Shown here piece by piece: positions 7,629-20,154 of a stretch of 64,000 nt of DNA (positions within the stretch are counted from its first letter, which is position 1; each line of letters opens with the position of its first letter). Source of the stretch: Collimonas sp. PA-H2 (GTDB lineage Bacteria; Pseudomonadota; Gammaproteobacteria; Burkholderiales; Burkholderiaceae_D); NCBI RefSeq assembly GCF_002564105.1, contig NZ_PDBX01000001.1, positions 2,294,001-2,358,000 on the forward strand, written 5' to 3'. A program made the position numbers and the translations under genes. The notes below the pieces were generated by a model. The model worked only from the letters and a program-made list of their open reading frames with translations. It searched no databases and was not told where the DNA came from.

Positions 7629-9308
7629 TTAGGCTTTCGTTGGACCTGCGCCCATCTTGCGGGTAATCACCCATTGCTGCGCAATCGACAGCACGTTGTT
7701 GGTAACCCAGTACAGCACCAGGCCCGACGGGAAGAAGAAGAACATGACCGAGAAAATCAGCGGCATGAACATCATCACCTTGGCTTGCATCGGATCAGGC
7801 GGCGTCGGATTCAGCTTGGTCTGGATGAACATCGAGACAGCCATCAGCACCGGCAAGATATAGAACGGGTCCGGTGCGGCCAGGTCGTGGATCCAGCCTA
7901 TCCATGGTGCATTGCGGATTTCGACGCTGGCCAGCAGCACCCAGTACAGCGAGATGAACACCGGGATCTGGATCACGATCGGCAGGCAGCCGCCGAGCGG
8001 GTTGATCTTTTCGGTCTTGTACAGCTCCATCATGGCCTGGTTCATCTTTTGCGGCTCTGACTTGAAGCGCTCGCGGATCGCGGTCATCTTCGGCGTCACC
8101 AGCTTCATCTTGGCCATGCTGCGATAGCTCGCCGCCGACAATGGGAAGAAGGCCAGCTTGATCAGCACGGTCAGGGCGATGATGGTGAAGCCCCAGTTGC
8201 CCAGCACTTTATGGATCTGCGTCATCAGCCAGAAAATCGGCTTGGCGATGATGGTCAGCCAGCCATAGTCCTTGACCAGTTCCAGGCCAGGCGCAACCGC
8301 TTCCAGGTCGCTCTGGATTTCCGGACCGGAGTACAGGCGCGCATCCATGGAGACGCTGGCGCCCGGTGCGATGGTGCCCAGCGGCAGGATATTGCCGACC
8401 GCATACAGGTTGGTGGCGATCTTCTTGGTGAAGATTTCGCGCGGCGCCTTGTCTTGCGGGATGAAAGCGGAAACGAAGTAATGCTGGATCAGTGCAAACC
8501 AGCCGTCGTTAGCCTTGGTAGCGTGTTCAGCCTTGCCGCCTTCGATCTTGTCGAACGGGAATTTCTGGAACTTGCTGCCTTCGGTGTAAACCGATGCGCC
8601 GGTGAAGGTGTGCACGAAACGCTGTTCGCCTTCAGGTGCATTGCCGTCGCGCACCAGTTGCAGGTACAGCGAAGGCGATACCGGCGCGCCGCTGTCGTTG
8701 GTGACGGTGTGCTTGACGTCGATCGAGTAGTCGCCGCGCTTGAAGGTGAAAGTCTTGGTCAGCTTGACGCCGCCTTCAGTCGATTCCAGCACCAGTTGCA
8801 CCTGGTTGCCATTGTCCAGCGTACGCACGCCAGGCAAGGCCGTGAAGGGCGACTTGTGGTTAGGGAAAGGACCGCCGATCAGGCCGGTTTCAGCCAGATA
8901 GGTGCGGGTTGCGCTGGAGTCGAACAGCACCAGGTTCTTGGTCGGATCGACCGTATCCTTGTGATTCAGCAGTTCCAGGCGCTTCAGTTCACCGCCAATG
9001 GTATCGATGTCGGCCTTGACCACATCGGTAGTGATGGTGATGACTTCGCCTTTAGCATCGGCCGCAGTGGCAGGCACGGCGCTGGCGGACGGAGCAGGAG
9101 CACCGGCTGCGCTAGCCGAAGCTTGCGGTACGTCGGCACTGGCGCTGGCGCCGGCAGCTGCATTGGCAGGGCCGCTGGCAGCAGGTGCGGTTTGAGCGGT
9201 GCCCGGGAAGAACAGCGACGGTTGGCCGTTATGGCGCTGCCACTGGTCCCAGAGGAACAATAGCGACACCGAAAATACAACCCACAGGACGGTACGTTTG
9301 ATATCCAT
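7629..9308 (-). CDS. yidC: Membrane protein insertase YidC
   Basis: 559 residues, the usual length for Gram-negative YidC. It inserts and folds inner-membrane proteins alone or with SecYEG. The N-terminus has one membrane anchor ([18 protein letters not shown]), then an Ala/Pro-rich linker, the large periplasmic beta domain (residues ~90-340), and the conserved core of five membrane segments with [19 protein letters not shown] and [14 protein letters not shown] near the end. It is the fourth gene of the rpmH-rnpA-yidD-yidC cluster, 19 bp after yidD. No anomalies. Confidence 0.98.
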   Translation of the reverse strand: MDIKRTVLWVVFSVSLLFLWDQWQRHNGQPSLFFPGTAQTAPAASGPANAAAGASASADVPQASASAAGAPAPSASAVPATAADAKGEVITITTDVVKADIDTIGGELKRLELLNHKDTVDPTKNLVLFDSSATRTYLAETGLIGGPFPNHKSPFTALPGVRTLDNGNQVQLVLESTEGGVKLTKTFTFKRGDYSIDVKHTVTNDSGAPVSPSLYLQLVRDGNAPEGEQRFVHTFTGASVYTEGSKFQKFPFDKIEGGKAEHATKANDGWFALIQHYFVSAFIPQDKAPREIFTKKIATNLYAVGNILPLGTIAPGASVSMDARLYSGPEIQSDLEAVAPGLELVKDYGWLTIIAKPIFWLMTQIHKVLGNWGFTIIALTVLIKLAFFPLSAASYRSMAKMKLVTPKMTAIRERFKSEPQKMNQAMMELYKTEKINPLGGCLPIVIQIPVFISLYWVLLASVEIRNAPWIGWIHDLAAPDPFYILPVLMAVSMFIQTKLNPTPPDPMQAKVMMFMPLIFSVMFFFFPSGLVLYWVTNNVLSIAQQWVITRKMGAGPTKA

Positions 9309-9327
9309 AAGAGTATTTATCTATGAT

Positions 9328-9624
9328 TCAGGAATGGCTGCAACCGCAAGACCGGGAAGGCGCTGCGGGTTTGACTGCAGATGGAGATGCGGATAGAGAT
9401 GCCGATGACGCATGCGGCGGCACCGGATCGAGTCCGCCGGCGTGCCAGGGATGGCATTTGCACAGGCGACGTCCGGCCAGCATGCTGCCCTTCAGGGCGC
9501 CATGCGTGCGGATTGCTTCGGCTGCGTAATCGGAGCAGCTGGGATAAAAACGGCAATTCTGTCCCAGAAACGGGCTGATGCCCAGTTTGTAGAGTCGCAA
9601 CAGGAACAGTAGAGGCATTTTCAT
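9328..9624 (-). CDS. yidD: Membrane protein insertion efficiency factor YidD
   Basis: 98 residues from the start chosen at 9624 ([18 protein letters not shown]), which has GAAGGG upstream and matches the family start; a longer frame to 9693 adds 23 residues unlike the family. Signature: [14 protein letters not shown] with three conserved Cys overall, and [12 protein letters not shown]. YidD is a small amphipathic inner-membrane-associated protein that helps YidC/Sec insertion. The C-terminal 25 residues after the conserved core are Ser/Ala/Pro-rich. It sits between rnpA and yidC as in most proteobacteria. Confidence 0.95.
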   Translation of the reverse strand: MKMPLLFLLRLYKLGISPFLGQNCRFYPSCSDYAAEAIRTHGALKGSMLAGRRLCKCHPWHAGGLDPVPPHASSASLSASPSAVKPAAPSRSCGCSHS

Positions 9625-9706
9625 GACAGCTTTTTTCCCTTCTTCTTCCAGCCCGCCGTATATATAGCCAGGCTGGAACAATACAAGCCCCAAGCCATAA
9701 CTGTAA

Positions 9707-10123
9707 TTACGGCTTGCCGGCCGCCAGGCGTTGCGACGCGAACAGCTGCTTGAGCTCGCTCAGCAATTCCCGCTTCAGGCGCGCGGTGGTAGCCGGACCT
9801 GCCTTGGTGTTTACCGGTTTGGATAAACGCACAATGCAGTCGATTGGCGGCAATGGTGTCAGGCGAAACAGCTCGCGCGTAACGCGTTTGACGGTGTTAC
9901 GCGTAACAGCACGCGGCGCCAGCCGCTTCGCCGCCACCACGCCCAGACGGGCATGCGGCAGCGTATTGCGGCGGGTATACAAGACGAAGTGCGCTGTTCT
10001 ATAGACAGGGCGCAAACGAAAAACGGATGAAAACTCATCCGTTTTAACGATGCGCCGGTCGCGTGAAAAGTCTTGAGCGCAGTTCTCGGTGGAACAACGG
10101 TCGCAACGGTCAGTGTCAGTCAC
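9707..10123 (-). CDS. rnpA: Ribonuclease P protein component
   Basis: 138 residues. RnpA binds the catalytic M1 RNA and helps remove 5' leaders from pre-tRNA. The signature [10 protein letters not shown], the RNR motif region, and [15 protein letters not shown] are present; the N-terminal [14 protein letters not shown] is the usual leader-binding start. The first ~20 residues, with three Cys, are an extension before the conserved core, so initiation further in is possible. Directly downstream of rpmH and upstream of yidD on the same strand. Confidence 0.95.
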   Translation of the reverse strand: MTDTDRCDRCSTENCAQDFSRDRRIVKTDEFSSVFRLRPVYRTAHFVLYTRRNTLPHARLGVVAAKRLAPRAVTRNTVKRVTRELFRLTPLPPIDCIVRLSKPVNTKAGPATTARLKRELLSELKQLFASQRLAAGKP

Positions 10124-10151
10124 GCAAGCAACGCCTTAGCGTCCGGCTTGA

Positions 10152-10286
10152 TTAAGCTGCCAGACGTTTGCGGCCTTTAGCGCGACGTGCATTGAGCACA
10201 GCGCGGCCACCGCGGGTTGCCATACGGGCGCGGAAGCCGTGAGTACGCTTACGGCGCACGACGGAAGGTTGGTAAGTACGTTTCAT
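10152..10286 (-). CDS. rpmH: 50S ribosomal protein L34
   Basis: 44 residues, starting [18 protein letters not shown] and ending AKGRKRLAA: an almost invariant bacterial L34. Very basic, as expected. First gene of the leftward cluster to mnmE and divergent from dnaA, the classic origin-proximal arrangement. No anomaly. Confidence 0.98.
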   Translation of the reverse strand: MKRTYQPSVVRRKRTHGFRARMATRGGRAVLNARRAKGRKRLAA

Positions 10287-10755
10287 GTTGGTCTCGCTAA
10301 TCAGCAAAAATAAATCGGATCTTCACACTCAGAGCGCTGGGTTTTTACCCTTTCGCTACTTGAGCTGAAGCCGGGTGCCACGACGTAGAACTACGGAATC
10401 GGGACAGGATCAGGCGACAGTCAACGCGCAAACGAGCAATTCAGCGGACAGTGAACCTTGAATTAAACCGCATTTTCTGCTTGTTTGTCAATCACTTAGG
10501 GCTCTTTTCCACAAGGTCCATTTCTCCCGGCCGCCAGCAATAATTGGCCGTGCCTGTGGATAACTTGCGCCGGCAAGGGTAGAATAGCGACTTATGTGTG
10601 GCACGCCCGCCAGTTAAGCATTGCGCAGTTATCCAACCCGGCTACTTATATAGGTATCGGGGGTAATACTGAATCAGCGTGCAATAAAAACATCAGCCCA
10701 GGGCGTAAAGAACCTCATCCCGCACACTCTCACTTAGTCTTACTTAGAACGATTC
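10287..10755. other. rpmH-dnaA intergenic region with DnaA boxes (oriC candidate)
   Basis: 469 bp between divergent rpmH and dnaA. It contains a perfect DnaA box TTATCCACA on the minus strand (10555-10563), a near match TTTTCCACA (10505-10513) and a weaker one TTATCCAAC (10629-10637). It must also hold the promoters of rpmH and dnaA, so the boxes may serve dnaA autoregulation, replication initiation, or both. Confidence 0.6.
10555..10563 (-). promoter_or_regulatory. DnaA box
   Basis: Exact TTATCCACA on the minus strand, about 190 bp before the dnaA start. A one-mismatch box lies 42 bp to its left. Confidence 0.75.
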
Positions 10756-12195
10756 ATGGAAAATTTCTGGCAGAGCTGCTCTACCCAGTTGGAGCAGGAA
10801 TTGACGCCTCAACAATTTAGCGCGTGGATAAAACCGCTGACGCCCCTCGACTACGAAGACGGTCGGTTGCGTATAGCCGCACCGAATCGCTTCAAACTGG
10901 ATTGGGTCAAAACGCAATTTGCCAGCCGCATCACCACGCTGGCGCACCAATATTGGGAAGCGCCGATCGAAGTGGTGTTCGTGCTCGACCCGCGCAAGGC
11001 AGCCCCTGCCCCATCCATGTCCAGCATGCCGGTGGCGCACGCCAATACTAATAATAGTAGCGAGCAGTCTGGCGCGATGTCGTCGGCTGCCGGCGGTGGA
11101 ACTTATGGCAACAGCAACTTCGACCGCCTGCCGGAAGTGCAGACCGAGAACAGCGCAGTCACCGCCCGGCGCGATCAATCGCGTATCAATACGGCATTGA
11201 GTTTTGACAGTTTCGTTACCGGAAAAGCCAACCAGTTGGCACGCGCGGCAGCGATCCAGGTCGCCAATAATCCGGGCGTTTCCTACAATCCGCTGTTCCT
11301 GTACGGCGGCGTCGGCCTCGGTAAAACCCACTTGATCCACGCCATCGGCAACCAGCTGCTGGCCGACAATCCGAACTCGAAGATCCGCTACATCCACGCA
11401 GAACAGTATGTTCGCGACGTAGTGACTGCTTACCAACGCAAGGGTTTCGACGATTTCAAGCGTTACTACCATTCGCTCGATCTGTTGCTGATTGACGACA
11501 TCCAGTTCTTCGGCGGCAAGAGCCGCACCCAGGAAGAATTCTTCTATGCTTTCGAAGCTTTGATTGCAGCGAAGAAACAAATCATCATCACCAGCGATAC
11601 CTATCCCAAAGAAATCACCGGCATGGATGACCGCCTGATTTCGCGTTTCGATTCCGGCCTGACAGTCGCCATCGAACCGCCGGAATTGGAAATGCGGGTC
11701 GCGATTCTGCTCAAAAAAGCGGCATCCGAAGGCGTGACCTTCTCCGATGACGTGGCGTTTTTTGTTGCCAAACACCTACGTTCCAACGTCCGCGAACTGG
11801 AAGGCGCGCTGCGCAAGATTCTTGCTTACTCCCGTTTCCATGGCAAAGACATCAGCATCGATGTTGTCAAGGATGCACTGAAAGATTTGCTGTCGGTACA
11901 GAACCGCCAGATCTCGGTAGAGAATATCCAGAAGACGGTGGCGGACTTCTTTAACATTAAAGTTGCCGATATGTACTCGAAAAAGCGGCCGGCGAATATC
12001 GCCCGTCCGCGCCAGATTGCGATGTACCTTGCCAAGGAATTAACCCAGAAAAGCTTGCCGGAAATCGGCGAATTGTTCGGCGGTCGCGACCACACCACGG
12101 TGCTGCACGCCGTCCGCAAGATCGCCGCCGACCGCACCAAGAATCCGGAATGCAACCACGAATTGCACGTGCTGGAGCAGACGCTCAAGGGTTGA
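10756..12195 (+). CDS. dnaA: Chromosomal replication initiator DnaA
   Basis: 479 residues. DnaA binds DnaA boxes and, as the ATP form, melts the origin and recruits DnaB. Domain I (residues 1-85, [21 protein letters not shown]), a Pro/Ser/Asn-rich linker domain II (~90-140), AAA+ domain III with Walker [10 protein letters not shown] (184-192) and Walker [10 protein letters not shown], sensor regions, and domain IV helix-turn-helix with the signature [14 protein letters not shown] near the C-terminus. Divergent from rpmH and followed by dnaN. No anomalies. Confidence 0.99.
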   Translation: MENFWQSCSTQLEQELTPQQFSAWIKPLTPLDYEDGRLRIAAPNRFKLDWVKTQFASRITTLAHQYWEAPIEVVFVLDPRKAAPAPSMSSMPVAHANTNNSSEQSGAMSSAAGGGTYGNSNFDRLPEVQTENSAVTARRDQSRINTALSFDSFVTGKANQLARAAAIQVANNPGVSYNPLFLYGGVGLGKTHLIHAIGNQLLADNPNSKIRYIHAEQYVRDVVTAYQRKGFDDFKRYYHSLDLLLIDDIQFFGGKSRTQEEFFYAFEALIAAKKQIIITSDTYPKEITGMDDRLISRFDSGLTVAIEPPELEMRVAILLKKAASEGVTFSDDVAFFVAKHLRSNVRELEGALRKILAYSRFHGKDISIDVVKDALKDLLSVQNRQISVENIQKTVADFFNIKVADMYSKKRPANIARPRQIAMYLAKELTQKSLPEIGELFGGRDHTTVLHAVRKIAADRTKNPECNHELHVLEQTLKG

Positions 12196-12532
12196 TTCGG
12201 GGTTGATTTCAGCTTGATTTTGACATTTCAGGCGATTGTGCACTTTGCCTGTCAGCCTGTGGATAAGTTTGTATAAAGTAAGTTCGGGTAAGTTTGGTCT
12301 GGCGCGGAAACTGTGGTTTTTTTGCTGATTTGGTTAAATCTGACGGCTTGCTGATTTATTAACTAATAATCGCAAAAAATCCGCAAAGCGGCGCAGATTT
12401 CCGGCCCGGATGGGTCCGTAGAGGGTCGATTTAAGTTACATTTACAGACTGCTTACCAAGCATTTAAACCCGTACGCATTCAGGCATACAGCAAGCAGCA
12501 ATATTTGATTTTTAAATAACAAGGATATAGCT
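12196..12532. other. dnaA-dnaN intergenic region with DnaA box and AT-rich tract (oriC candidate)
   Basis: 337 bp. A perfect DnaA box lies at 12258-12266 (TGTGGATAA on the plus strand). The stretch 12310-12385 is AT-rich, with T7 and ATTTATTAACTAATAATCGC, and could act as an unwinding element. The dnaN promoter must also be here. Which of the two DnaA-box regions is the functional origin cannot be decided by reading. Confidence 0.55.
12258..12266 (-). promoter_or_regulatory. DnaA box
   Basis: Exact TTATCCACA on the minus strand, ~60 bp after dnaA and ~45 bp before an AT-rich tract. Confidence 0.7.
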
Positions 12533-13639
12533 ATGCAATTGGTCAAAACCAACCGAGATACCCTTCTCCGGCCACTGCAGATCGTGAGCGGTATTGTCGA
12601 GCGTCGGCACACATTGCCGATTCTGGCCAATATCCTCATTCGCAAAGACGGCGAAAAGGTCTCTTTCCTGTCGACTGACATCGAAGTGCAAATCACCACC
12701 AACGCCAAGGTCGGCAGCGGCAGCGAAGTGGCGGCAACCACCGTCGCCGCGCGCAAGCTGCTGGACATCTTGCGCGCCCTGCCGGACACCGGCGAAGTCT
12801 CGCTGACCCTGAGCAACAAGCGCATGACCGTGCAGTCCGGCAAGTCGCGTTTTGCGCTGCAAACACTGGCCGCAGAAGAATTTCCGACAGTGGCCCAGGC
12901 AGACCACTACAACGCCACCGTCACCCTGCCGCAAAAGACGCTCAAGCACCTGTTCAACATGGTGCACTTTTCGATGGCGCAACAGGATATCCGTTACTAC
13001 CTGAACGGCCTGCTGCTGGTCCTCGACGGCAAGAACGTCATCGCGGTTGCGACCGACGGCCACCGCTTGGCGTTTTGCCAGGTCGCCACCGAGCAAGAGT
13101 TCGCGCGCCAGGAAGTCATCATCCCGCGCAAGACCATCATCGAACTGCAGCGCCTGCTGGAAGAAACCGACGAGCCGGTCCAGCTCGAAATCGCCAACAA
13201 CCAGGTCAAGCTGTCGTTCGCCGATATTGAACTGATCTCCAAGCTGGTGGAGGGCAAGTTCCCCGACTACACCCGCGTGGTGCCGAAGGGTTACAAGAAC
13301 GACTTCACCATCAGCCGCGACCAGCTGCTGCGCTCGTTGCAACGCGCCGCCATCATGACTAGCGACAAGTTCAAGGGCGTGCGCTGGGTAGTCACTCCAG
13401 GCAGCCTGAAAATCAGCTCCACCAACGCCGACCAGGAAGAAGCGATTGAAGAACTGGAAATCGACTACGGCGGCGATAGCGTCGACATCGGTTTCAACGT
13501 CACCTACCTGCTCGACGTCCTCAACAACCTGAAGGGCGACAACGTCAACATCGCCCTCGGCGACGCCAATTCCTCGGCACTGATCACCGTGCCGGAAAAC
13601 GCCGATTTCAAGTACGTAGTCATGCCAATGCGGATCTAG
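12533..13639 (+). CDS. dnaN: DNA polymerase III beta subunit (sliding clamp)
   Basis: 368 residues, normal length. DnaN forms a ring-shaped dimer that tethers the replicative polymerase and other enzymes to DNA. Three repeated clamp folds can be followed, with LPILANILIRKDGEKVSFL near the start, the central VATDGHRLAF, and the conserved C-terminal YVVMPMRI. AAGGATATAGCT precedes the ATG. It sits between dnaA and gyrB; recF, often found between dnaN and gyrB in gammaproteobacteria, is absent, as is usual for Burkholderiales. Confidence 0.99.
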   Translation: MQLVKTNRDTLLRPLQIVSGIVERRHTLPILANILIRKDGEKVSFLSTDIEVQITTNAKVGSGSEVAATTVAARKLLDILRALPDTGEVSLTLSNKRMTVQSGKSRFALQTLAAEEFPTVAQADHYNATVTLPQKTLKHLFNMVHFSMAQQDIRYYLNGLLLVLDGKNVIAVATDGHRLAFCQVATEQEFARQEVIIPRKTIIELQRLLEETDEPVQLEIANNQVKLSFADIELISKLVEGKFPDYTRVVPKGYKNDFTISRDQLLRSLQRAAIMTSDKFKGVRWVVTPGSLKISSTNADQEEAIEELEIDYGGDSVDIGFNVTYLLDVLNNLKGDNVNIALGDANSSALITVPENADFKYVVMPMRI

Positions 13640-13643
13640 CCGA

Positions 13644-13715
13644 GTAGGGTGGGCACTCCGTGCCCACGCTGCAACGCCCTCCGCGCACCGCGTGGGCACG
13701 GAGTGCCCACCCTAC
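13644..13715. repeat. Palindromic repeat element between dnaN and gyrB
   Basis: Perfect 25-bp inverted repeat (13644-13668 with 13691-13715), each arm itself holding the smaller palindrome GTGGGCAC/GTGCCCAC, around a 22-bp centre. The same arms recur at 40435-40546, and in a decayed form at 47899-47982. REP/MITE-like, dispersed, of unknown mobiliser. Confidence 0.85.
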
Positions 13716-13765
13716 GGTTGCTTGTAAAAGTAGCATCAGCCCCAATATGTGTAGTTCCGAAGTAA

Positions 13766-16267
<2,502 letters not shown>

Positions 16268-16362
16268 TTAAGCCGGATGTCGTCGGCGCCGTAGTATTTT
16301 TTATTTGCGCCAAAGTGCTGTGATAACTCACCACTAGTTGTTCAACCTTAGTTTTATGAAAG

Positions 16363-16389
16363 AGCCAACCATAAGGTTGGCTTTTTTTT
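16363..16389 (+). terminator. Rho-independent terminator after gyrB
   Basis: AGCCAACC (16363-16370), loop ATAA, GGTTGGCT (16375-16382), then T7. It marks the end of the core segment. Confidence 0.9.
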
Positions 16390-16462
16390 GAATCTATTGA
16401 GGTAGGGGTATTAAGTTTTTTTTATAGTGGCGATAACTGGCTAATAAAATTTTTTAAAAATT

Positions 16463-18136
16463 ATGAAAATATATTTTTCAACAAAATATTTGGATTTTAG
16501 CGAGATTGAAGGATGTCATTTCATCCAAGATCATATCGGTACAAATTATGGTCAGCCGTGGAATGACTATGACTACTATGTTACCTTTAAGGTCTATTTT
16601 TCTATTTCTATGAAATCAGAATATCTTGGCATTTGTAAAATTTTAGTAAAAGATTTTATGGATTCATCAAAGTATTTTCTTCAAGGGAAATCTATTAGCC
16701 AAAATAGTTTCGATGTTACTTCACTTTTTAAGCCTGAATTGGTAGTTTCCCTATCGAGTGAGATGGACTATTACCGAAAATTGATACCGGTAATGTTGGA
16801 TGTGTCTTCTGTAGATAATTTTTTGGAAGCAATGTGTGACGCGAGTTTTTTTATAGAAAAGGAAACTGAATATCGGAAGTGGCCTGGTTTCCAGGTAGCG
16901 TTGTTACGGTCAGGCTCTGCTTCTGAGGCGGCCTTAAGAAAAGGTTCACAGATTGCAATAGGTAAATATGAGCCTGAAAATCAATTCATAATTTCTCTTG
17001 AAAATTTGCCAGAAACATTTGAACCAATTGATTTTTCATTTTCAAATTTAAACAAGTTTGATCATAAAAATATAAATATTTTAATTGGGCCAAATGGCGT
17101 TGGAAAGACACACATATTGCGCGCAGTAATTCAAGGAATTACGGGTATAGATAAGTCCAATAAACCTTGGCCTTATTTCCATAAGGTAGTGGCCATCGCC
17201 TACTCACCGTTTGAAGATTATTACACTAAAGATGGTGTTGCTACAAAGCTTCAGGAAGCTCATTTCGCGATACGTAGGGACTCGAAACAAAAAAAACTCC
17301 GACGACGCCTTAATGTCAACGCGTATGCCTATGTCGGTTTTCGCGACAATACGGGGCAATTCTCCCTGGCTTGGCCTTTGGAAAATAGTATTCGGTCATT
17401 AATCGAAATTCAAAAATACGACAAAGAGAACCAATGGTGGGGATCTACTTCAAAATTCTCTGGCCTTATAGCAGCTTTATCAATGCATATCGATTTTAGT
17501 GCTATTGGGTTAAAACATCGAACAAATGGATTTATATATCTAGATAAAGATAATTTTTTGATCAAAGATATTAACATTGATACTTTGGATTTAAAAAATG
17601 GGATTTCTTTTTTCAAGGGCGATAGTCTGGTTCCTCTTAGTTCTGGACAAAGAATGTATTCATATATGCTTCCAAGCTTGTTAGCTGAAATAGAGGAAGA
17701 AAGCTTGGTCATTATTGATGAGCCTGAACTCTACTTACATCCGAGTCTAGAAATTGCCCTACTCGATATGCTAAAGAAGATATTAAATGATACTAATTCC
17801 TACGCCATTATTGCTACACACTCTCCCGTGATGGTTCGAGAGGTGGATAAGACGTCCGTACGAATCTTACGAAAAGAAAATGGCAAGACTGTTTGTCTCC
17901 TCCCGTCCTTCGAAACTCGTGGTGAATCTCTGGATCTTATTGCCGGTGAAGTATTTGATGATTATTACACGCGAAAACCGTATCAAAATGATATAGACGA
18001 GGTAATTGAAGAAAACGGCCCAAGCCAAGCGTTGGAGTTGTTGAAACAAAAAATTGGTGACGAAGCACTTACCTATGTAATGTCAAAAATCGATGAACAA
18101 GATTCATCAGCCATTATCATTGGGGTGGTGGAGTGA
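16463..18136 (+). CDS. Septu-like AAA ATPase (PtuA-type) of a defence pair
   Basis: 557 residues. ABC/OLD-like ATPase: Walker A GPNGVGKTH (209-217), signature-like LSSGQRMYSYML (~390), Walker B LVIIDEPELYLHP (D near residue 419) and the H-loop IIATHSPVMV. An N-terminal ~190-residue extension of unknown fold precedes the ATPase. The 3' end overlaps the HNH gene by 4 nt (GTGA), a strong sign of a two-gene operon. This ATPase plus HNH arrangement is that of the Septu anti-phage system (PtuA-PtuB), in which the ATPase controls the nuclease. GC content is far below that of gyrB next door, consistent with horizontal acquisition. The family call rests on motifs and gene pairing; Septu subtype not determined. 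Confidence 0.75.
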   Translation: MKIYFSTKYLDFSEIEGCHFIQDHIGTNYGQPWNDYDYYVTFKVYFSISMKSEYLGICKILVKDFMDSSKYFLQGKSISQNSFDVTSLFKPELVVSLSSEMDYYRKLIPVMLDVSSVDNFLEAMCDASFFIEKETEYRKWPGFQVALLRSGSASEAALRKGSQIAIGKYEPENQFIISLENLPETFEPIDFSFSNLNKFDHKNINILIGPNGVGKTHILRAVIQGITGIDKSNKPWPYFHKVVAIAYSPFEDYYTKDGVATKLQEAHFAIRRDSKQKKLRRRLNVNAYAYVGFRDNTGQFSLAWPLENSIRSLIEIQKYDKENQWWGSTSKFSGLIAALSMHIDFSAIGLKHRTNGFIYLDKDNFLIKDINIDTLDLKNGISFFKGDSLVPLSSGQRMYSYMLPSLLAEIEEESLVIIDEPELYLHPSLEIALLDMLKKILNDTNSYAIIATHSPVMVREVDKTSVRILRKENGKTVCLLPSFETRGESLDLIAGEVFDDYYTRKPYQNDIDEVIEENGPSQALELLKQKIGDEALTYVMSKIDEQDSSAIIIGVVE

Positions 18137-18999
18137 AATTCTTAGATTCAATGTTGCTTGATCCTGATGATCAATGGCTAACGATGGCGCTCGCGAGTGA
18201 AAAGGCAAACATTGCTGAGCTTACACCTTTGGCGGACACCTTACGTGTTAGCTACAAAAGCTATACAACTTCTATAACAAATCCTAACGTCGAGCTTGCG
18301 GCTACAACATACGCTGGCCATAAAATGGTTTTAATTGACTATTACATGGCTCCACCGACAAGTATTGCGAAGATAATGCGGCATAGACGGAATGAAAATA
18401 ATTTAGAAGAATGTCCTTACTGTGGGTATCCGTTTACCCCGGACACGCTTGATCACTTCATTCCCAAGGATGAGTGGCCAGAGTATGCATTTTATCCGAA
18501 TAATTTAGTGCCTCAATGTAGAGGGTGCATGCCAACAAAAGGAGCAAATTATTTTTGTAATACCGAAGGAACAGCGAAGTACCTCCATCCTTTTTATTCG
18601 GATCTTATTTCGAAAATTGGTTTCACAGTTACAGTGAATTTCGAAGGAGGTGAGCCAAATTTTTCGGTCAATTTCGTAGCTTTTGGTCCGGTGACCGACG
18701 ACTCACGAGCGCGCATCGCAATGCACGTGAAACACCTTAAGCTGAGGTCTCGGATTCTTCTATATTGTCGACGTACTTATAATTTTTGGTTGAAGAAAGC
18801 GCGGCACGAAAAATTTAATATTGTGGAATTATTTGAAGTGCGCTTAGGACAAGCTCAGGCCGAAGAAAGGGCCAGTAGAAATTGGGGAAACGCTTTTTTT
18901 AAATGCATGCTCGCAAATAAGGATGTGATTGATTTTTTATATAGTCAAATGCCTGAAACCAGGCCTGCTGAAGTAGATATTGTGCTCTTGGATATATAA
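18133..18999 (+). CDS. HNH nuclease (PtuB-like) of a Septu-type pair
   Basis: 288 residues, GTG start overlapping the ATPase stop. Residues 94-130 carry an HNH core with zinc-binding cysteines: CPYCG (94-98), TLDHF with the catalytic-type DH at 107-108, then NNLVPQCRGC. PtuB proteins have this CPYC...LDH...NL.P.C..C layout and act as the effector nuclease of Septu. The C-terminal half is helical with many basic residues. The pair has no further gene on the same strand downstream, so it is probably a self-contained two-gene module inserted after gyrB. Confidence 0.78.
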   Translation: MKFLDSMLLDPDDQWLTMALASEKANIAELTPLADTLRVSYKSYTTSITNPNVELAATTYAGHKMVLIDYYMAPPTSIAKIMRHRRNENNLEECPYCGYPFTPDTLDHFIPKDEWPEYAFYPNNLVPQCRGCMPTKGANYFCNTEGTAKYLHPFYSDLISKIGFTVTVNFEGGEPNFSVNFVAFGPVTDDSRARIAMHVKHLKLRSRILLYCRRTYNFWLKKARHEKFNIVELFEVRLGQAQAEERASRNWGNAFFKCMLANKDVIDFLYSQMPETRPAEVDIVLLDI

Positions 19000-19176
19000 G
19001 TGGGCACTATGTGCCGAATCGGAGTTGCTGTTTTTGCAACTGACAGCGCACAAGGCTCCGAGAAGCGCGGTGGTTGAGAAAGGTCTGTCAAACAGAGGCT
19101 TCATTAGTTACATCAAAATTACCCTGTGCATTGTCATCATTTTCCCGCGATCCATCCCCACACAAGACATTGAAGA

Positions 19177-20154
19177 TTATTGTTTGATCAAAAAATCTTC
19201 TACGCTTAATTTCCCTGCATGAATAGCATCATGATGGACATTACACAAAGTGATCAGATTCGCTTCTGTATTCTCCCCCCCTTGGGCGTGATGCACTTTG
19301 TGATGAAGTTCCAATAGCCGTCTTGGGTCAGAGGGGTTGAGTTGCTTGTGATTCCAGCCGCATTTTTGACATGAGTGTTGATCACGTTCCAAAACTTTAA
19401 CGCGCACGTCGTCTGGAATGGTTCGGTCATGTGCCGGTGCCTGGCGATCTTCTTCAAGAACGTAGGTCCCTATAGCCAATTCAGGCCAACCGCTTGTCCT
19501 TGTCGCGACTGGCCAGCCTTCTTCCGTTCTCAATTCTCGAACTCGCCGCGCCCATTCGCTCCTGTTGTTGGCAACATATCTAAGTTCTTCGCCTGTAACT
19601 GGGCTACCGACATTAGCTCTGAGATATTTCAAAATCTTGTCCTGTACGGACACACCTTTTAACTTGCGAATGGTGTTTGCTTGGAACCATCTATCCGCAG
19701 CTTGTTTGTCTCGTTCGCCATTAAGAAGGACGTACTCGTCGGTTTTGATTTTCGATAGGGACCTCCCTTCGATTTCCATATCGCCGCTTTCTTCAGCTTC
19801 GGCCATTTCTTTGGCAGTTACGCCGCTGATGATGGCCCATCCCTGCTGAACTCTTAGTTCTCTCACACGGCGTGGCCAATCGCTAATCCCTGAAACGACC
19901 ATAAGTTCGTCGCCTTTGATGATCCTTTCAGGATATTTTTTGAGATAGAAGATGACGCGGTCGATTGCGGCAGGAATCTCTTCAGTGATGAGCGAACTCC
20001 CGAGATCGCGCAGAAGATGAAATGCTGGCACGAGCTTTAAAACTTTTCCCCGCAGATCGTTTAATTTAAGTTCGTTAGTAAAATTTTCAATCAGCTCGGA
20101 TAGTTTTTTTCTGAGAAGCTCAGGATCACTTTGATTTGATCTGCGTGCCATCAA
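19177..20154 (-). CDS. HNH endonuclease, probable restriction enzyme of the dcm-vsr operon
   Basis: 325 residues. The C-terminal ~80 residues form an HNH nuclease: CQKCGWNH, ELHHKVHHAQGG and NLITLCNVHHDAIH. The N-terminal two thirds contain two copies of a small winged-helix-like unit, seen as ISDWPRRVRELRVQQGW and RSEWARRVRELRTEEGW, each preceded by a GDEL/GEEL segment; they probably recognise DNA. Third gene of a leftward operon after dcm and vsr, with its start overlapping the end of vsr by 29 bp. Its place makes it the likely cleavage partner of the cytosine methyltransferase. Target sequence unknown. Confidence 0.8.
   Translation of the reverse strand: MMARRSNQSDPELLRKKLSELIENFTNELKLNDLRGKVLKLVPAFHLLRDLGSSLITEEIPAAIDRVIFYLKKYPERIIKGDELMVVSGISDWPRRVRELRVQQGWAIISGVTAKEMAEAEESGDMEIEGRSLSKIKTDEYVLLNGERDKQAADRWFQANTIRKLKGVSVQDKILKYLRANVGSPVTGEELRYVANNRSEWARRVRELRTEEGWPVATRTSGWPELAIGTYVLEEDRQAPAHDRTIPDDVRVKVLERDQHSCQKCGWNHKQLNPSDPRRLLELHHKVHHAQGGENTEANLITLCNVHHDAIHAGKLSVEDFLIKQ

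Noticed and set aside
13644..13715. Terminator after dnaN
   Set aside because: The perfect palindrome recurs at other sites and has no T tract, so it is a dispersed repeat rather than a terminator.
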